Positions 13,936 to 22,162 of a stretch of 33,928 nucleotides of DNA are shown here, piece by piece; positions within the stretch are counted from its first letter, which is position 1, and each line of letters opens with the position of its first letter. The stretch is from Omnitrophica WOR_2 bacterium GWF2_43_52 (GTDB lineage Bacteria; Omnitrophota; Gorgyraeia; Gygaellales; UBA12090), in assembly GCA_001805445.1 (NCBI GenBank), contig MHGF01000034.1:1-33928 (forward strand). Direction: 5' to 3'. The position numbers and the translations under genes were made by a program. The notes beneath the pieces were generated by a model. The model did not search any database. It saw nothing but the letters and a program-made list of their open reading frames with translations, and was not told where the DNA came from.

Positions 13936-14622
13936 CTAACTTTTACTGTTGCCATTTCTATTTAAATATACCACAAGGAGAAAAAATAATCCCAAAAGCA
14001 AAATAAAAGCCCCGAATTCCTTATAATATACCTTAAACCCCTCGTGAAGGACATCATTCAAAGACTCAATAATGAGTATTCCTACGATAAAACCTATGAC
14101 GCTGCCAATCTCTTTTTTAATCCAGGATATTTTTAGCGGCAATATTTCTCTGATGTCTTCCTGAAGAAGCATGTGCAATTTAGGCAGTATCCGGGGGGTA
14201 GACCGCATATAATCCTGATACTCCCGGCCGAACTTCTCAATAAGCCGCTTTTCTTCCTTAAAGATAAGCTTCATATAGCGCGCGGCAAAAATCACAATAA
14301 ATATTACATTTGCCCACCATTTAAAAAGTATCAATACTACCCCTAAGCCAATCATCGCGATACCCAAATACATTGGATTGCGCGCTAACTTATACGGCCC
14401 CTCGCCTACTAAGGCATAACCTTCCTTTGAACTTTCAGATTTATAACCCCGCGCCGAAATTCTTAAAAGCAAGCCGAACAAAACTAAGGCAAAACCAAAT
14501 ACCTCCGAGAAATCATTGAGAGGGCTAAGAGAATCCGGGCGTAAAAAGAATTTAGGAAAAACCAGGACAAGGCAGGTTGCCAGAAACATTAACACCCCGT
14601 TAATTTTTAGCCTTTTTTTCAT
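13936..14622 (-). CDS. Isoprenylcysteine carboxyl methyltransferase (ICMT/PEMT)-like membrane protein
   Basis: 228 residues. Two hydrophobic segments near the N-terminus are followed by the ICMT/PEMT signature: GPYKLARNPMYLGIAMIGLG, then EEKRLIEKFGREYQDYMRSTPRILP. These form the SAM-binding helix hairpin and the conserved E-x-x-L...F...Y.Y motif. Bacterial members methylate small or lipid substrates that are mostly unknown. Two more membrane helices (about 165-220) follow, an extension not found in the shortest family members. It lies 15 nt downstream of mutM and 10 nt before pyrK, so it is co-transcribed with repair and pyrimidine genes, without an obvious functional link. Confidence 0.8.
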   Translation of the reverse strand: MKKRLKINGVLMFLATCLVLVFPKFFLRPDSLSPLNDFSEVFGFALVLFGLLLRISARGYKSESSKEGYALVGEGPYKLARNPMYLGIAMIGLGVVLILFKWWANVIFIVIFAARYMKLIFKEEKRLIEKFGREYQDYMRSTPRILPKLHMLLQEDIREILPLKISWIKKEIGSVIGFIVGILIIESLNDVLHEGFKVYYKEFGAFILLLGLFFLLVVYLNRNGNSKS

Positions 14623-14637
14623 ATCATCTTGCGCATA

Positions 14638-15438
14638 TTACTTTTGACACTTGGGGCAAAAAAATGTCCCTCTGCCGCCAAGGGCGATTCTTTTTATTGG
14701 TGTTTTGCAAACTAAACACGGCTTGCCTTCTCTGCCGTAGGCTTTATGATGTGCCGCATACCCTCCGGGCTTGCCGGAAAGGCGCACGTAATCATCTACC
14801 GATGAGCCGCCATAACGTATTGCTTCGTTTAAGGTATCTTTGATTTCCCTAAAAAGTAGTTCCTTTTCTTTATCGGATAAACTATTCGCCGGCCTCTCGG
14901 GATGGATTTTTGCCCGGAATAAACTCTCCGCCGCGTAGATATTGCCGATACCGGAAACAAACGCCTGATCCATTAAAAGCGGTTTTATCTTGGTTTTCTT
15001 TTTAGAAAGCATTTCCTTAAACCGCGCTTCGCTGATATCAAAGGGCTCCGGGCCCAGGCCTTGGATAAATTTTAGAGCGCGCCAATCATCTAAAAGATGA
15101 AGCTCGCCAAATAATCTCTGGTCGTTAAAATCTAATTGCCTGCCATCAGACAAATGAAAACTTACTCTACTTTTGGGGCTTCCCCCCGGATACACCAGCT
15201 GGCCGGTCATCTTTAAATGAATGGCCAAAGACTTTCCGTTAGAAAGCTCAAGGATCAACACCTTTGCCTTACGAAGTATATTTTTTATACTCGCGCCTTC
15301 TAAACCTTTTCTAAATTTATCAACTGACATCTGGCGAATGACTGCCGCTTGATGCACGCAGACTTCGGTAATCTTTTTTCCCACGATTACCTTCTCTAAA
15401 TCCCTTTTTATAGTTTCTACTTCTGGTAATTCAGGCAT
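14638..15438 (-). CDS. mutM: Formamidopyrimidine-DNA glycosylase
   Basis: Removes oxidised purines such as 8-oxoguanine and nicks the abasic site. 266 residues. MPELPEVETI supplies the catalytic N-terminal Pro and Glu. IHLKMTGQL, QRLFGELHLL, GIGNIYAAESLFRAKIHP (helix-two-turn-helix) and the zinc finger CLVCKTPIKRIALGGRGTFFCPKCQK are all present. The length and motifs are intact. It lies between a small membrane protein and the ICMT-like gene in one direction. Confidence 0.97.
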   Translation of the reverse strand: MPELPEVETIKRDLEKVIVGKKITEVCVHQAAVIRQMSVDKFRKGLEGASIKNILRKAKVLILELSNGKSLAIHLKMTGQLVYPGGSPKSRVSFHLSDGRQLDFNDQRLFGELHLLDDWRALKFIQGLGPEPFDISEARFKEMLSKKKTKIKPLLMDQAFVSGIGNIYAAESLFRAKIHPERPANSLSDKEKELLFREIKDTLNEAIRYGGSSVDDYVRLSGKPGGYAAHHKAYGREGKPCLVCKTPIKRIALGGRGTFFCPKCQK

Positions 15439-15473
15439 CTATAACCCTATTTCATGTGACTTTTTATTAGCAC

Positions 15474-15803
15474 CTATCGTGGAAAAAGTAAGAGCCAAAG
15501 AATAATAAAAATAATTTCCGCGATTAAATACAGTAATACAGACCTGCCCCACGCCGACTTCTTTGCGGGATTCTCATTTTTTTCTGCCCGCCAAAAAAAA
15601 ATACTTCCTATTAATAAAAGCGGATTCAGGAAAAAATGCAAAAATCCATTGATTATAAAAAACAGAAGGGTTCCATTTAAGAATTTCCCATGTCCTGCTT
15701 TTACCGCCACATGCGCCGTCATAATTGCTATACCTGCGACAATAATAAACCATAGTATAAAGCACGTATTGCCTGTTATTTTATACGCTTTTACTTTATT
15801 CAT
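15474..15803 (-). CDS. Small three-helix membrane protein, unknown function
   Basis: 109 residues with about three transmembrane segments: CFILWFIIVAGIAIM, LLFFIINGFLHFFLNPLLLIGSIFFW and LLYLIAEIIFIILWLLLF. A positively charged loop (RAEKNENPAKKSAW) separates the last two. I do not recognise the family. It has a plausible GGGGAG ribosome site. The upstream region carries a heptamer array with a nested palindrome that also overlaps the yjbQ stop. Confidence 0.65.
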   Translation of the reverse strand: MNKVKAYKITGNTCFILWFIIVAGIAIMTAHVAVKAGHGKFLNGTLLFFIINGFLHFFLNPLLLIGSIFFWRAEKNENPAKKSAWGRSVLLYLIAEIIFIILWLLLFPR

Positions 15804-15819
15804 TTATTATCCACTCCCC

Positions 15820-15884
15820 TAACTTCCAACTACAAACTTCTTCCGCCGCAGGCGGATCCGCCTGCGGCGGAAACTTCTAACTTC
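15820..15884 (-). repeat. Heptamer array interrupted by a perfect palindrome, overlapping the yjbQ stop
   Basis: TAACTTC, CAACTAC, AAACTTC units (15820-15840), then a near-perfect 28-nt palindrome (CCGCCGCAGGCGG / CCGCCTGCGGCGG, 15843-15870). AAACTTC and TAACTTC units then resume in the same orientation (15871-15884). The yjbQ TAG (15877-15879) lies within the array. Confidence 0.75.
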
Positions 15885-16272
15885 CTAGTATTTTCACCCA
15901 CACTTCTCTAGTACGCGGCCCATCGCCTTCCACAAAATAAATCCCCTGCCAAGTGCCTAAGACAAGCGCGCCGTTTTCTATAAAAACATTTAAAGAAACG
16001 CCCAATAACGATGATTTTATGTGGCCGTCTGAGTTGCCTTCGGCGTGGCTGTAATTAGCATTATGCGGGATAAGGCGGTTTAAGGTATTATTAATATCCG
16101 TTTGTACCGACGGGTCGGCGTTCTCATTGATAGTAAGCCCCGCGGTGGTATGCGGGCAGAAAAGATAACACATCCCATCTTTAACCTGCGATTTCAAGAC
16201 TATTGCATTAACCTTATCGGTTATGCTAATTAACTCTGTATGACTTTCTGTCTTTATCTTAATCTTTTCCAT
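15877..16272 (-). CDS. yjbQ: YjbQ/UPF0047 family protein
   Basis: 131 residues with the UPF0047 signature: [61 protein letters not shown]. Family members show thiamine-phosphate synthase activity in vitro; the physiological role is uncertain. The ATG (16270-16272) overlaps the 3' end of carB by 14 nt, so translation is probably coupled to carB. The stop codon is formed inside a heptamer array. Confidence 0.92.
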   Translation of the reverse strand: MEKIKIKTESHTELISITDKVNAIVLKSQVKDGMCYLFCPHTTAGLTINENADPSVQTDINNTLNRLIPHNANYSHAEGNSDGHIKSSLLGVSLNVFIENGALVLGTWQGIYFVEGDGPRTREVWVKILGS

Positions 16273-19200
16273 GTCTCTTTTTCGTCCCTCGTCCCCCTGC
16301 CCTGAGCGGCTTGTGGTGAGCGTAGTCGAACCAAGTCGAAGGGTCGTCCTTCATCCTTCGTATTTTATGATACGCCTGTATCGGCTTTACCTCTAACCTG
16401 TGTTTAATAAGCGCCTCTATCCCCCGCGCGCAGGCATCTGCGCCGGGCAGCGTCGTGACTACCGGTATCCCCAAGGAAATCGCGGTGGAGCGGATTTTCA
16501 CTTCATCCTGCCGGGGAATTTTTCCGGAAACGGTATTAATGATAAGCTTGATTTTTCCCTCTTTCAGTAAATCAAGAACATTCGGATTACCTTCGCTTAC
16601 TCTTTGTATTGTCCGGGTAATAATTCCACTTGCTTCAAGAAATTTCGCGGTTCCCAGAGTTGAAATTATATCGAATTTCAAATCCTTTAACCTCTTGGCG
16701 GTTTTTACCATACTCGGTTTCTTATCCTTATCTTTCACGCTAATAAACACACTTCCTTTTTCTGTGGGTAAATTTTGATACGCGGCTAACTGGCTCTTGG
16801 CGTAGGCGCGGCCAAATTCCGTATCTATCCCCATAACCTCGCCTGTTGACTTCATTTCCGGGCCTAAGGTAATGTCTATCCCGGGGAATTTTACAAAAGG
16901 CAAGACAGATTCTTTTACGGCAATATGTTTGGGAATAATTTCCTTAGTAAAACCTAAATCCTTAAGCTTCTCACCCGCCATTACCTTGGCGGCTAATTTT
17001 GCCAAAGGTACTCCTATTGCCTTTGAGACAAACGGCACGGTGCGGGATGCCCGGGGATTTACCTCCAGAATATACACGGTTCCGTTTTTAAGGGCATACT
17101 GCACATTCATTAAGCCGATGACATTTAATTCCTTGGCCAATCGGTAGGTATAGTCTCTGACTTTATTAATTGTCTCTTGGGCCAACGTATGCGGCGGAAG
17201 CACCATTGCGGCATCGCCCGAATGTACTCCGGCTTCCTCAATATGTTCCATAATTCCGCCGATAACAAAAGTTTCTCCGTCCGCAACCATATCCACGTCA
17301 ACTTCAATAGCATCCTCAATAAACTTATCTACCAATACGGGCCGCTCCGGAGATGCCCAGACAGCTTTTTGCATATAATGTTCTAACGCCTTGTCATCAT
17401 AGACAATTTCCATCGCCCTGCCGCCTAAAACATACGACGGCCTGACTAAGACCGGATAGCCGATTTTTTTAGCAACTGCTTTTGCCTCACTAACCGTAAC
17501 CGCAAGGCCATTTTCCGGTTGTGTTAAGCCCAATTTTTCCACCAGCTCTGAGAAACGTTTTCTGTCTTCAGCCCGGTCAATAGCATCCGCGCTTGTACCG
17601 ATAATTTTGACGCCGGCTTTTTCAAGGGGGACTGCCAAATTAAGAGGGGTCTGTCCGCCAAGCTGCACAATAACACCATCAGGCTGTTCTTTATCTATGA
17701 TGTTCAAAACATCCTCTTTCGTCAACGGCTCAAAGTATAATTTATCAGAGGTGTCGTAATCCGTTGAGACCGTTTCCGGATTAGAATTAACCATAATAGT
17801 TTCATAACCTAATTCCTTCAAGGCAAATGAAGCGTGCACACAGCAATAATCAAATTCAATCCCCTGCCCAATCCTATTGGGCCCGCCGCCTAAAATCATA
17901 ATCTTCTTCTTGGCTGTTTTTCTAATCTCATCGTCTCTCGTCTCTCGTCTTTCATCCTTCGTCTCTCGTATAAATGGCGTCTCGTAAGTAGAATAATAAT
18001 ACGGGGTAAACGCCTCAAACTCCGCCGCGCAGGTATCTACCAGCTTATACACCGGCTCAATACCGCTTTCTTTTCGTAAACGCCTTATCGCGTCTTCGTC
18101 GGAATTGAGTATTTTAGCTATCTGCCTGTCGCTAAAGCCCAACTGCTTGGCCTTTAGCAATAGTCCACAGTCCACGGTCCACGGTCCACGGTTTTGTGTC
18201 TGTGACTGGTGACTGGTGACTGGTGACCGAAGTTTTTCTTCAAACTCAACAATCTCTTTTAAATTCTGCAGAAACCAGCGGTCGATTTTAGTTAAGGCAT
18301 AGAGCTTGTCCAAAGAATACTTCTCTTTTATTGCCTCATAGAGGTAAAATAGCCTCTCGGCGTTCGGCCTTTTTAACTGTGCCTCCAGTTCCGCGGTATC
18401 CTTATACTGTATTCCGCTGAGGCCATCGCGTTTTATCTCAAGGCCGCGGATACCCTTTTGCAAAGCCTCTTTGAAGGTGCGTCCGATTGCCATTACTTCT
18501 CCAACAGACTTCATCTGGATAGTCAGCGTAGAATCCGCCGTGGGAAATTTCTCAAAGGCAAAACGGGGAATCTTTACCACGCAATAATCTATTGTTGGTT
18601 CAAAAGAGGCAGGAGTATTTTTGGTAATATCGTTAGGAATTTCGTCTAAGGTGTAACCGATTGCGAGTTTCGCGGCAATCTTGGCTATAGGAAAACCGGT
18701 GGCTTTAGAAGCAAGGGCTGATGAACGGGAAACGCGGGGGTTCATCTCAATAATCGTCATTCTCCCGTTATCCGGATTGAGGGCGAATTGGATATTTGAG
18801 CCGCCGGTCTCTACGCCGATTTCCCGTATACAGGCAATTGCCGCGTCGCGCATTTTCTGATATTCCCTATCAGTCAATGTCTGGGCAGGGGCAACCGTAA
18901 TAGAATCTCCGGTGTGCACACCCATCGGGTCAAAGTTCTCTATTGAACAAATAATAACCACATTATCTTTTTTATCCCGCATAACCTCAAGTTCGTATTC
19001 CTTCCAGCCAAGGATAGATTCCTCAACCAGAATCTCGGAAATCATGCTTGACTCTAAACCCCGCTGGGCGATAATCTCGAATTCTTCTTGGTTATATGCT
19101 GTGCCGCCGCCTGTTCCTCCAAGAGTAAACGACGGACGAATAATAACCGGAAAACCGATTTGTTGTGCTACTTTTCGCGCCTCTTTCATTGTATAGGCAA

Positions 19201-19642
19201 GGCCGCTTTTGGGTAAATCAAGGCCGATCTTCTGCATTGCCTGCTTAAAAAGCTTACGGTCTTCGGCCTTTTTGATTGCCTTACGGTCTGCGCCAATCAT
19301 CTGGACTTTGTATTTATCCAGAATTCCTGCCTCTGCTAACTTTATGCTAATATTAAGCCCGGTCTGGCCTCCCAAAGTCGGCAGTAACGCGTCGGGACGC
19401 TCTTTCTTGATTATTTTTTCTAGCATCTCTACCGTTATCGGCTCAATATAGGTTTTATCCGCGACCTCGGGATCGGTCATAATTGTCGCGGGGTTTGAAT
19501 TGACCAAAATCACCCTATAGCCTTCTTCCCGTAAAGCCTTACAAGCCTGAGTCCCGGAATAATCAAACTCACAGGCCTGGCCGATAATGATTGGGCCAGA
19601 GCCGATAATCAAAATCTTTTTTATGTCTGTGCGTTTGGGCAT
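16259..19642 (-). CDS. carB: Carbamoyl-phosphate synthase large subunit
   Basis: 1127 residues, about 50 longer than usual. It makes carbamoyl phosphate from bicarbonate, ATP and ammonia delivered by CarA. Both ATP-grasp halves are complete: [19 protein letters not shown] and the second-half [26 protein letters not shown] and [29 protein letters not shown] and [16 protein letters not shown]. The C-terminal methylglyoxal-synthase-like allosteric domain is also present. The extra length comes from repeat arrays: [13 protein letters not shown] in the oligomerisation domain, [14 protein letters not shown] in the linker between halves, and a tail of about 30 residues ([15 protein letters not shown]...) that extends into yjbQ. 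All insertions are in loops or ends, so the enzyme is probably active. It is separated from carA by cassette 2. Confidence 0.97.
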   Translation of the reverse strand: MPKRTDIKKILIIGSGPIIIGQACEFDYSGTQACKALREEGYRVILVNSNPATIMTDPEVADKTYIEPITVEMLEKIIKKERPDALLPTLGGQTGLNISIKLAEAGILDKYKVQMIGADRKAIKKAEDRKLFKQAMQKIGLDLPKSGLAYTMKEARKVAQQIGFPVIIRPSFTLGGTGGGTAYNQEEFEIIAQRGLESSMISEILVEESILGWKEYELEVMRDKKDNVVIICSIENFDPMGVHTGDSITVAPAQTLTDREYQKMRDAAIACIREIGVETGGSNIQFALNPDNGRMTIIEMNPRVSRSSALASKATGFPIAKIAAKLAIGYTLDEIPNDITKNTPASFEPTIDYCVVKIPRFAFEKFPTADSTLTIQMKSVGEVMAIGRTFKEALQKGIRGLEIKRDGLSGIQYKDTAELEAQLKRPNAERLFYLYEAIKEKYSLDKLYALTKIDRWFLQNLKEIVEFEEKLRSPVTSHQSQTQNRGPWTVDCGLLLKAKQLGFSDRQIAKILNSDEDAIRRLRKESGIEPVYKLVDTCAAEFEAFTPYYYSTYETPFIRETKDERRETRDDEIRKTAKKKIMILGGGPNRIGQGIEFDYCCVHASFALKELGYETIMVNSNPETVSTDYDTSDKLYFEPLTKEDVLNIIDKEQPDGVIVQLGGQTPLNLAVPLEKAGVKIIGTSADAIDRAEDRKRFSELVEKLGLTQPENGLAVTVSEAKAVAKKIGYPVLVRPSYVLGGRAMEIVYDDKALEHYMQKAVWASPERPVLVDKFIEDAIEVDVDMVADGETFVIGGIMEHIEEAGVHSGDAAMVLPPHTLAQETINKVRDYTYRLAKELNVIGLMNVQYALKNGTVYILEVNPRASRTVPFVSKAIGVPLAKLAAKVMAGEKLKDLGFTKEIIPKHIAVKESVLPFVKFPGIDITLGPEMKSTGEVMGIDTEFGRAYAKSQLAAYQNLPTEKGSVFISVKDKDKKPSMVKTAKRLKDLKFDIISTLGTAKFLEASGIITRTIQRVSEGNPNVLDLLKEGKIKLIINTVSGKIPRQDEVKIRSTAISLGIPVVTTLPGADACARGIEALIKHRLEVKPIQAYHKIRRMKDDPSTWFDYAHHKPLRAGGRGTKKRHGKD
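16281..16364 (-). repeat. Heptamer array with nested long palindrome at the carB 3' end
   Basis: TTCGTCC and CTCGTCC units, then a palindromic element of about 49 nt (16295-16343; CCCTGAGC and GTAGTCGAACC signatures), then TCGTCCT, TCATCCT, TCGTATT units in the same orientation. It encodes the extra CarB tail. Confidence 0.7.
17931..17972 (-). repeat. Heptamer array in the carB inter-domain linker
   Basis: Six units: TCGTCTC, TCGTCTC, TCGTCTT, TCATCCT, TCGTCTC, TCGTATA. It is read as alternating Arg/Glu/Asp/Lys in the linker before the second ATP-grasp half. Confidence 0.8.
18162..18229 (-). repeat. Two different heptamer arrays back to back in carB
   Basis: AGTCCAC, AGTCCAC, GGTCCAC, GGTCCAC (18162-18189) are followed after about 12 nt by GTGACTG three times and GTGACCG (18202-18229). 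The two units are different sequences. They form a single in-frame insertion in the oligomerisation domain. Confidence 0.8.
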
Positions 19643-19651
19643 AGTATGAAA

Positions 19652-20067
19652 TTATAAGTTATAAATTATGAGTTATGAGTTAGCAAGCCTGGATTCACTG
19701 GTTTTAACAATTGCTGTTAAAATATTAATAATTTCATTAGCTTCGGTCAATAAATTTGGTAAATTACTACTTTTTGTTAATTCCGTATCATTAATAAGCC
19801 TTAACCAATATTTTGTTTCACGCGCTTCTTTCTTGGCAATATTGATTTTATTCACGAAATCTTTTTTACTAGATGCTCCTTGAGCCTCTTCTATATTTGC
19901 GCCTATTGACGTTCCAGACCTAATTAATTGTCTTGCTAAAGATACAGTTGCGGTATTATAAGGCATGCTTTTAACAAATTTAACTATTTCTAAAGCAAAA
20001 TCGTAAGTTCTATCTTGAATCTTTTCTTTCTTCATAACTTATAATTTATAACTCCTCATTTATAACT
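19652..20067 (-). mobile_element. Four-helix-bundle cassette 2 with inverted heptamer-array ends, between carA and carB
   Basis: Left array 19652-19679: TTATAAG, TTATAAA, TTATGAG, TTATGAG. Right array 20033-20067: CATAACT, TATAATT, TATAACT, a diverged CCTCATT, TATAACT, i.e. the inverse unit. About 20 of 21 nt can pair between the two ends in RNA. The gene's ATG and stop codon are both formed by array units, and the right array also contains the carA stop (20056-20058) and its last codons. Unit sequence differs from cassette 1 but the plan is the same. Confidence 0.6.
19673..20035 (-). CDS. Four-helix-bundle protein (23S rRNA intervening-sequence protein family), second copy
   Basis: 120 residues: YDFALEIVKFVKSMP, ARQLIRSGTSIGANIEEAQG (SGTSIGANIEEA signature), FVNKINIAKKEARETKYWLRLI. 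This is the S23/IVP family, but a different subfamily from the copy at 10216, so the two are not a recent duplication. It lies between carA and carB in their direction. It is presumably translated from the operon mRNA: the ATG is 21 nt past the carA stop, with a GAGGAG sequence about 16 nt upstream of the ATG. The last residues (LANS) and the TAA are encoded by heptamer units. The role is unknown; a link to the flanking arrays is inference. Confidence 0.88.
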   Translation of the reverse strand: MKKEKIQDRTYDFALEIVKFVKSMPYNTATVSLARQLIRSGTSIGANIEEAQGASSKKDFVNKINIAKKEARETKYWLRLINDTELTKSSNLPNLLTEANEIINILTAIVKTSESRLANS

Positions 20068-21156
20068 TCTAATCAACTTAACAAATCTTTCAAACAAATA
20101 CCGGGCATCATGCGGCCCAGGGCCTGCTTCTGGATGATACTGTACGCTAAAAAGCTTCAGTTTCTTATGCTCTAGCCCTTCGGCTGTGCCGTCATATAAA
20201 TTCTGATGGGTCATTACTAAATTTTTATCAGACAATGATTTCATATCCACATTAAAACCGTGATTTTGGCTGGTAATGGCAACTGCCCCTGTTTTTACAT
20301 CTTTGACCGGATGATTTCCCCCATGATGGCCGAATTTAAGTTTATAGGTCTTGCCGCCTAAAGCTAACCCTAACATCTGGTGGCCTAAACAAATCCCGAA
20401 GATAGGAAGTTTCCCTATAAGTTTACGTACAGTTTCAATAACATAGGTTACTGCCTCTGGGTCGCCCGGGCCATTTGAAAGCAAGAGCCCATCGGATTTA
20501 AGTTTTAGTATTGCTTCTGCGGGCGTGTGTGCCGGAACTACTTTAACCTTACAGCCAACTCTGGTTAAATTCCGCAAGATATTAAACTTCACCCCGCAAT
20601 CTAAAACAATCACTTTGTAACGAGGGATGAGAGACGAGGGACGAGGGACGGATAACCAATCATACGGCTCTTTACACGTTACCTCTTTCACCAAATCCAC
20701 GCCCGCGAGCCGTGGCGCTACTTTTAGTTTTTTCATCAGGCTATGTATGTCAAAATCTTCACTGGAAATAACTCCTTGCATTGCGCCTTTTATGCGTAGA
20801 TGACGGGTTAATGCCCGGGTATCTATTCCCTGAATTCCAACCACCTTATATTTTCTCAAATATTCATCAAGGTTCATTGTAGAACGCCAATTTGAGCGTA
20901 TTGAGCTTAGTTCTTTAACCACAAAACCTTCAAGCCAGGTTTTACAAGATTCAACATCTTCCTCATTGACGCCGTAATTGCCGATTAAAGGATACGTCAT
21001 CATCACGATCTGCCCTTTGTAAGAGGGATCGGTAATAATTTCTTGATAGCCGGTAATTGAGGTATTAAAAACCACCTCACCAAAAGCTTCGCCTTGAGCG
21101 CCAAAATGTTCGCCCTCAAAAATCGTCCCGTCTTCTAAGAGTAATATTGCTTTCAT
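20056..21156 (-). CDS. carA: Carbamoyl-phosphate synthase small subunit (glutaminase)
   Basis: Class I glutamine amidotransferase subunit that releases ammonia for CarB. 366 residues. N-terminal domain: ILLEDGTIFEG, FNTSITGYQEIITDPSY. Glutaminase: LLSNGPGDP, IFGICLGHQMLGLALG (nucleophile Cys), SVQYHPEAGPGPHDA (catalytic His-Glu). A heptamer array at 20621-20648 adds VPRPSSLIPRY between the domains. The last residues RSYK and the TGA are made by the right-hand array of cassette 2. It starts 21 nt after the SLOG gene, apparently in the same operon. Confidence 0.97.
   Translation of the reverse strand: MKAILLLEDGTIFEGEHFGAQGEAFGEVVFNTSITGYQEIITDPSYKGQIVMMTYPLIGNYGVNEEDVESCKTWLEGFVVKELSSIRSNWRSTMNLDEYLRKYKVVGIQGIDTRALTRHLRIKGAMQGVISSEDFDIHSLMKKLKVAPRLAGVDLVKEVTCKEPYDWLSVPRPSSLIPRYKVIVLDCGVKFNILRNLTRVGCKVKVVPAHTPAEAILKLKSDGLLLSNGPGDPEAVTYVIETVRKLIGKLPIFGICLGHQMLGLALGGKTYKLKFGHHGGNHPVKDVKTGAVAITSQNHGFNVDMKSLSDKNLVMTHQNLYDGTAEGLEHKKLKLFSVQYHPEAGPGPHDARYLFERFVKLIRSYK
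20621..20648 (-). repeat. Heptamer array in carA
   Basis: Four units: CGAGGGA, TGAGAGA, CGAGGGA, CGAGGGA. Here the purine-rich strand is the plus strand, opposite to the arrays in carB and pyrD. It is in frame between the two CarA domains. Confidence 0.72.
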
Positions 21157-21177
21157 CTTTTTGATATATCCCTAAAA

Positions 21178-21648
21178 TTAACTGATTTCCATATACAACT
21201 TAATCAACTCCACTATCTTTTTCTCGGCCTCTTCTACGGTCTTTACCTGTATTACCCCGGGGATATCCCAGCTTCCTAAGCTCACCACCGGTTTTTTAAA
21301 CCGTAAGGCAAAAGCGATTTCGGATAATGTACCATATTCACCCGGTAATGCAACTATGATATCTCCTGACTGCACCACTAAAACATTTCTGGCATCGTTT
21401 AAGCCCGTGGGAATAACAATATCGCAATATTCATTAGCGTCACTTTTATCGTAACTCGTTATTATACCAATAGTTAAGCCATTTTCTGCCTTGGCACCCT
21501 TGCAAACAGCCTTCATAATCCCCTCTAAACCGCCACAAACCAATATTGCACCCACTTTTGCTATAATTTTACCAATTTTATGGGCTGTTTGCTCCACCTC
21601 ATTAGAACATTTGTTTCCGCCTATGACACTAATAGTTATTTTACGCAT
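21178..21648 (-). CDS. SLOG/LOG-like Rossmann-fold protein (TIGR00725/YvdD type)
   Basis: 156 residues: ISVIGGNKCSNEV, VGAILVCGGLEGIMKAVCKGA, TIGIITSYDKSDAN, GLNDARNVLVVQSGDIIVALPGEYGTLSEIAFALRFKKPVV. The GG-x-x-G-x-M and PGE-x-GTLSE motifs are those of the SLOG/LOG superfamily. Members bind nucleotides, and some are cytokinin-type nucleotide phosphoribohydrolases. The position before carA in the pyrimidine block suggests nucleotide metabolism, but substrate is unknown. It has a CTAGGAGA ribosome site and a possible promoter at 21672-21700. Confidence 0.82.
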   Translation of the reverse strand: MRKITISVIGGNKCSNEVEQTAHKIGKIIAKVGAILVCGGLEGIMKAVCKGAKAENGLTIGIITSYDKSDANEYCDIVIPTGLNDARNVLVVQSGDIIVALPGEYGTLSEIAFALRFKKPVVSLGSWDIPGVIQVKTVEEAEKKIVELIKLYMEIS

Positions 21649-21671
21649 ATTTCTCCTAGAGTAAATTTATT

Positions 21672-21700
21672 TTGATAATTTTTGGCATCTAATTCGTCAA
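21672..21700 (-). promoter_or_regulatory. Possible promoter of the SLOG-carA-carB operon
   Basis: TTGACG (21695-21700) and TATCAA (21672-21677) on the minus strand, 17 bp apart, 24 nt upstream of the SLOG start codon. The -10 is weak. Confidence 0.4.
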
Positions 21701-21795
21701 TTGATATAGAATAATCTCATACCTACCAATTAAACTCCTGACAAGCCTGAACCCCGCAACGCACATAAAGAAGCAATTCCTTTTTACTTTTATAA

Positions 21796-21867
21796 TGCGC
21801 CTGGCAGGAATTGAACCTGCACCAGCAGCTTCGGAGGCTGCTGCCCTATCCGTTGGGCCACAGGCGC
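21796..21867 (-). tRNA. tRNA-Arg (CCG)
   Basis: A 72-nt cloverleaf. Acceptor GCGCCTG/CAGGCGC, D arm GCCC...GGGC, anticodon loop CTCCGAA (anticodon CCG), T arm GCAGG-TTCAATT-CCTGC. Discriminator A; CCA not encoded. Confidence 0.94.
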
Positions 21868-22162
21868 GTCACTACGCTATAGGCTTATCCTGGCTTGCAA
21901 GTAAACCTATAAAACTTATCTATTTTCAATGCTTATTTCGTATTTTAAGGACGCTTCGTTCCCCATAGGGAAACCCCATGGTTTCCCTATGGCGCTCCTC
22001 GCTATCGCTCGTCGCTGTCACCCTTCCTTCGATGCTTAAATAACATCGCTTGGAAATGAAACGGTCTTTTCTCCCCAAACCCTCTTTTTAGGTTTTTTGC
22101 AATTGTCATTTATTCGTAAACTCTATCCCTCTTCGCGGGATAATTGCTAAAACCTATTGTCC
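21868..22162. other. Non-coding stretch between tRNA-Arg and endoQ
   Basis: No convincing gene in 295 nt. It contains a perfect 13-bp hairpin (21963-21992, CCATAGGGAAACC / GGTTTCCCTATGG, 4-nt loop), followed by a repeat-like stretch rich in CGCTCCTCGC and CGCTCGTCGC. A short hairpin ATCCC/GGGAT near 22125-22142 could be a weak terminator for endoQ. The tRNA promoter should also lie here but no strong -35/-10 pair stands out. Confidence 0.5.
21963..21992. repeat. Perfect 13-bp palindrome upstream of tRNA-Arg
   Basis: CCATAGGGAAACC (21963-21975) pairs completely with GGTTTCCCTATGG (21980-21992) over a CCAT loop. It is a dispersed palindromic repeat and has no U-tract. Confidence 0.6.

Noticed and set aside
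18162-18229. Tandem arrays considered as a CRISPR array
   Set aside because: Units are only 7 nt, contiguous, without spacers, and no cas genes are present.
21920-21990. A short minus-strand peptide starting in the 21963-21992 palindrome
   Set aside because: It consists mainly of repeat sequence and lacks a convincing ribosome site.
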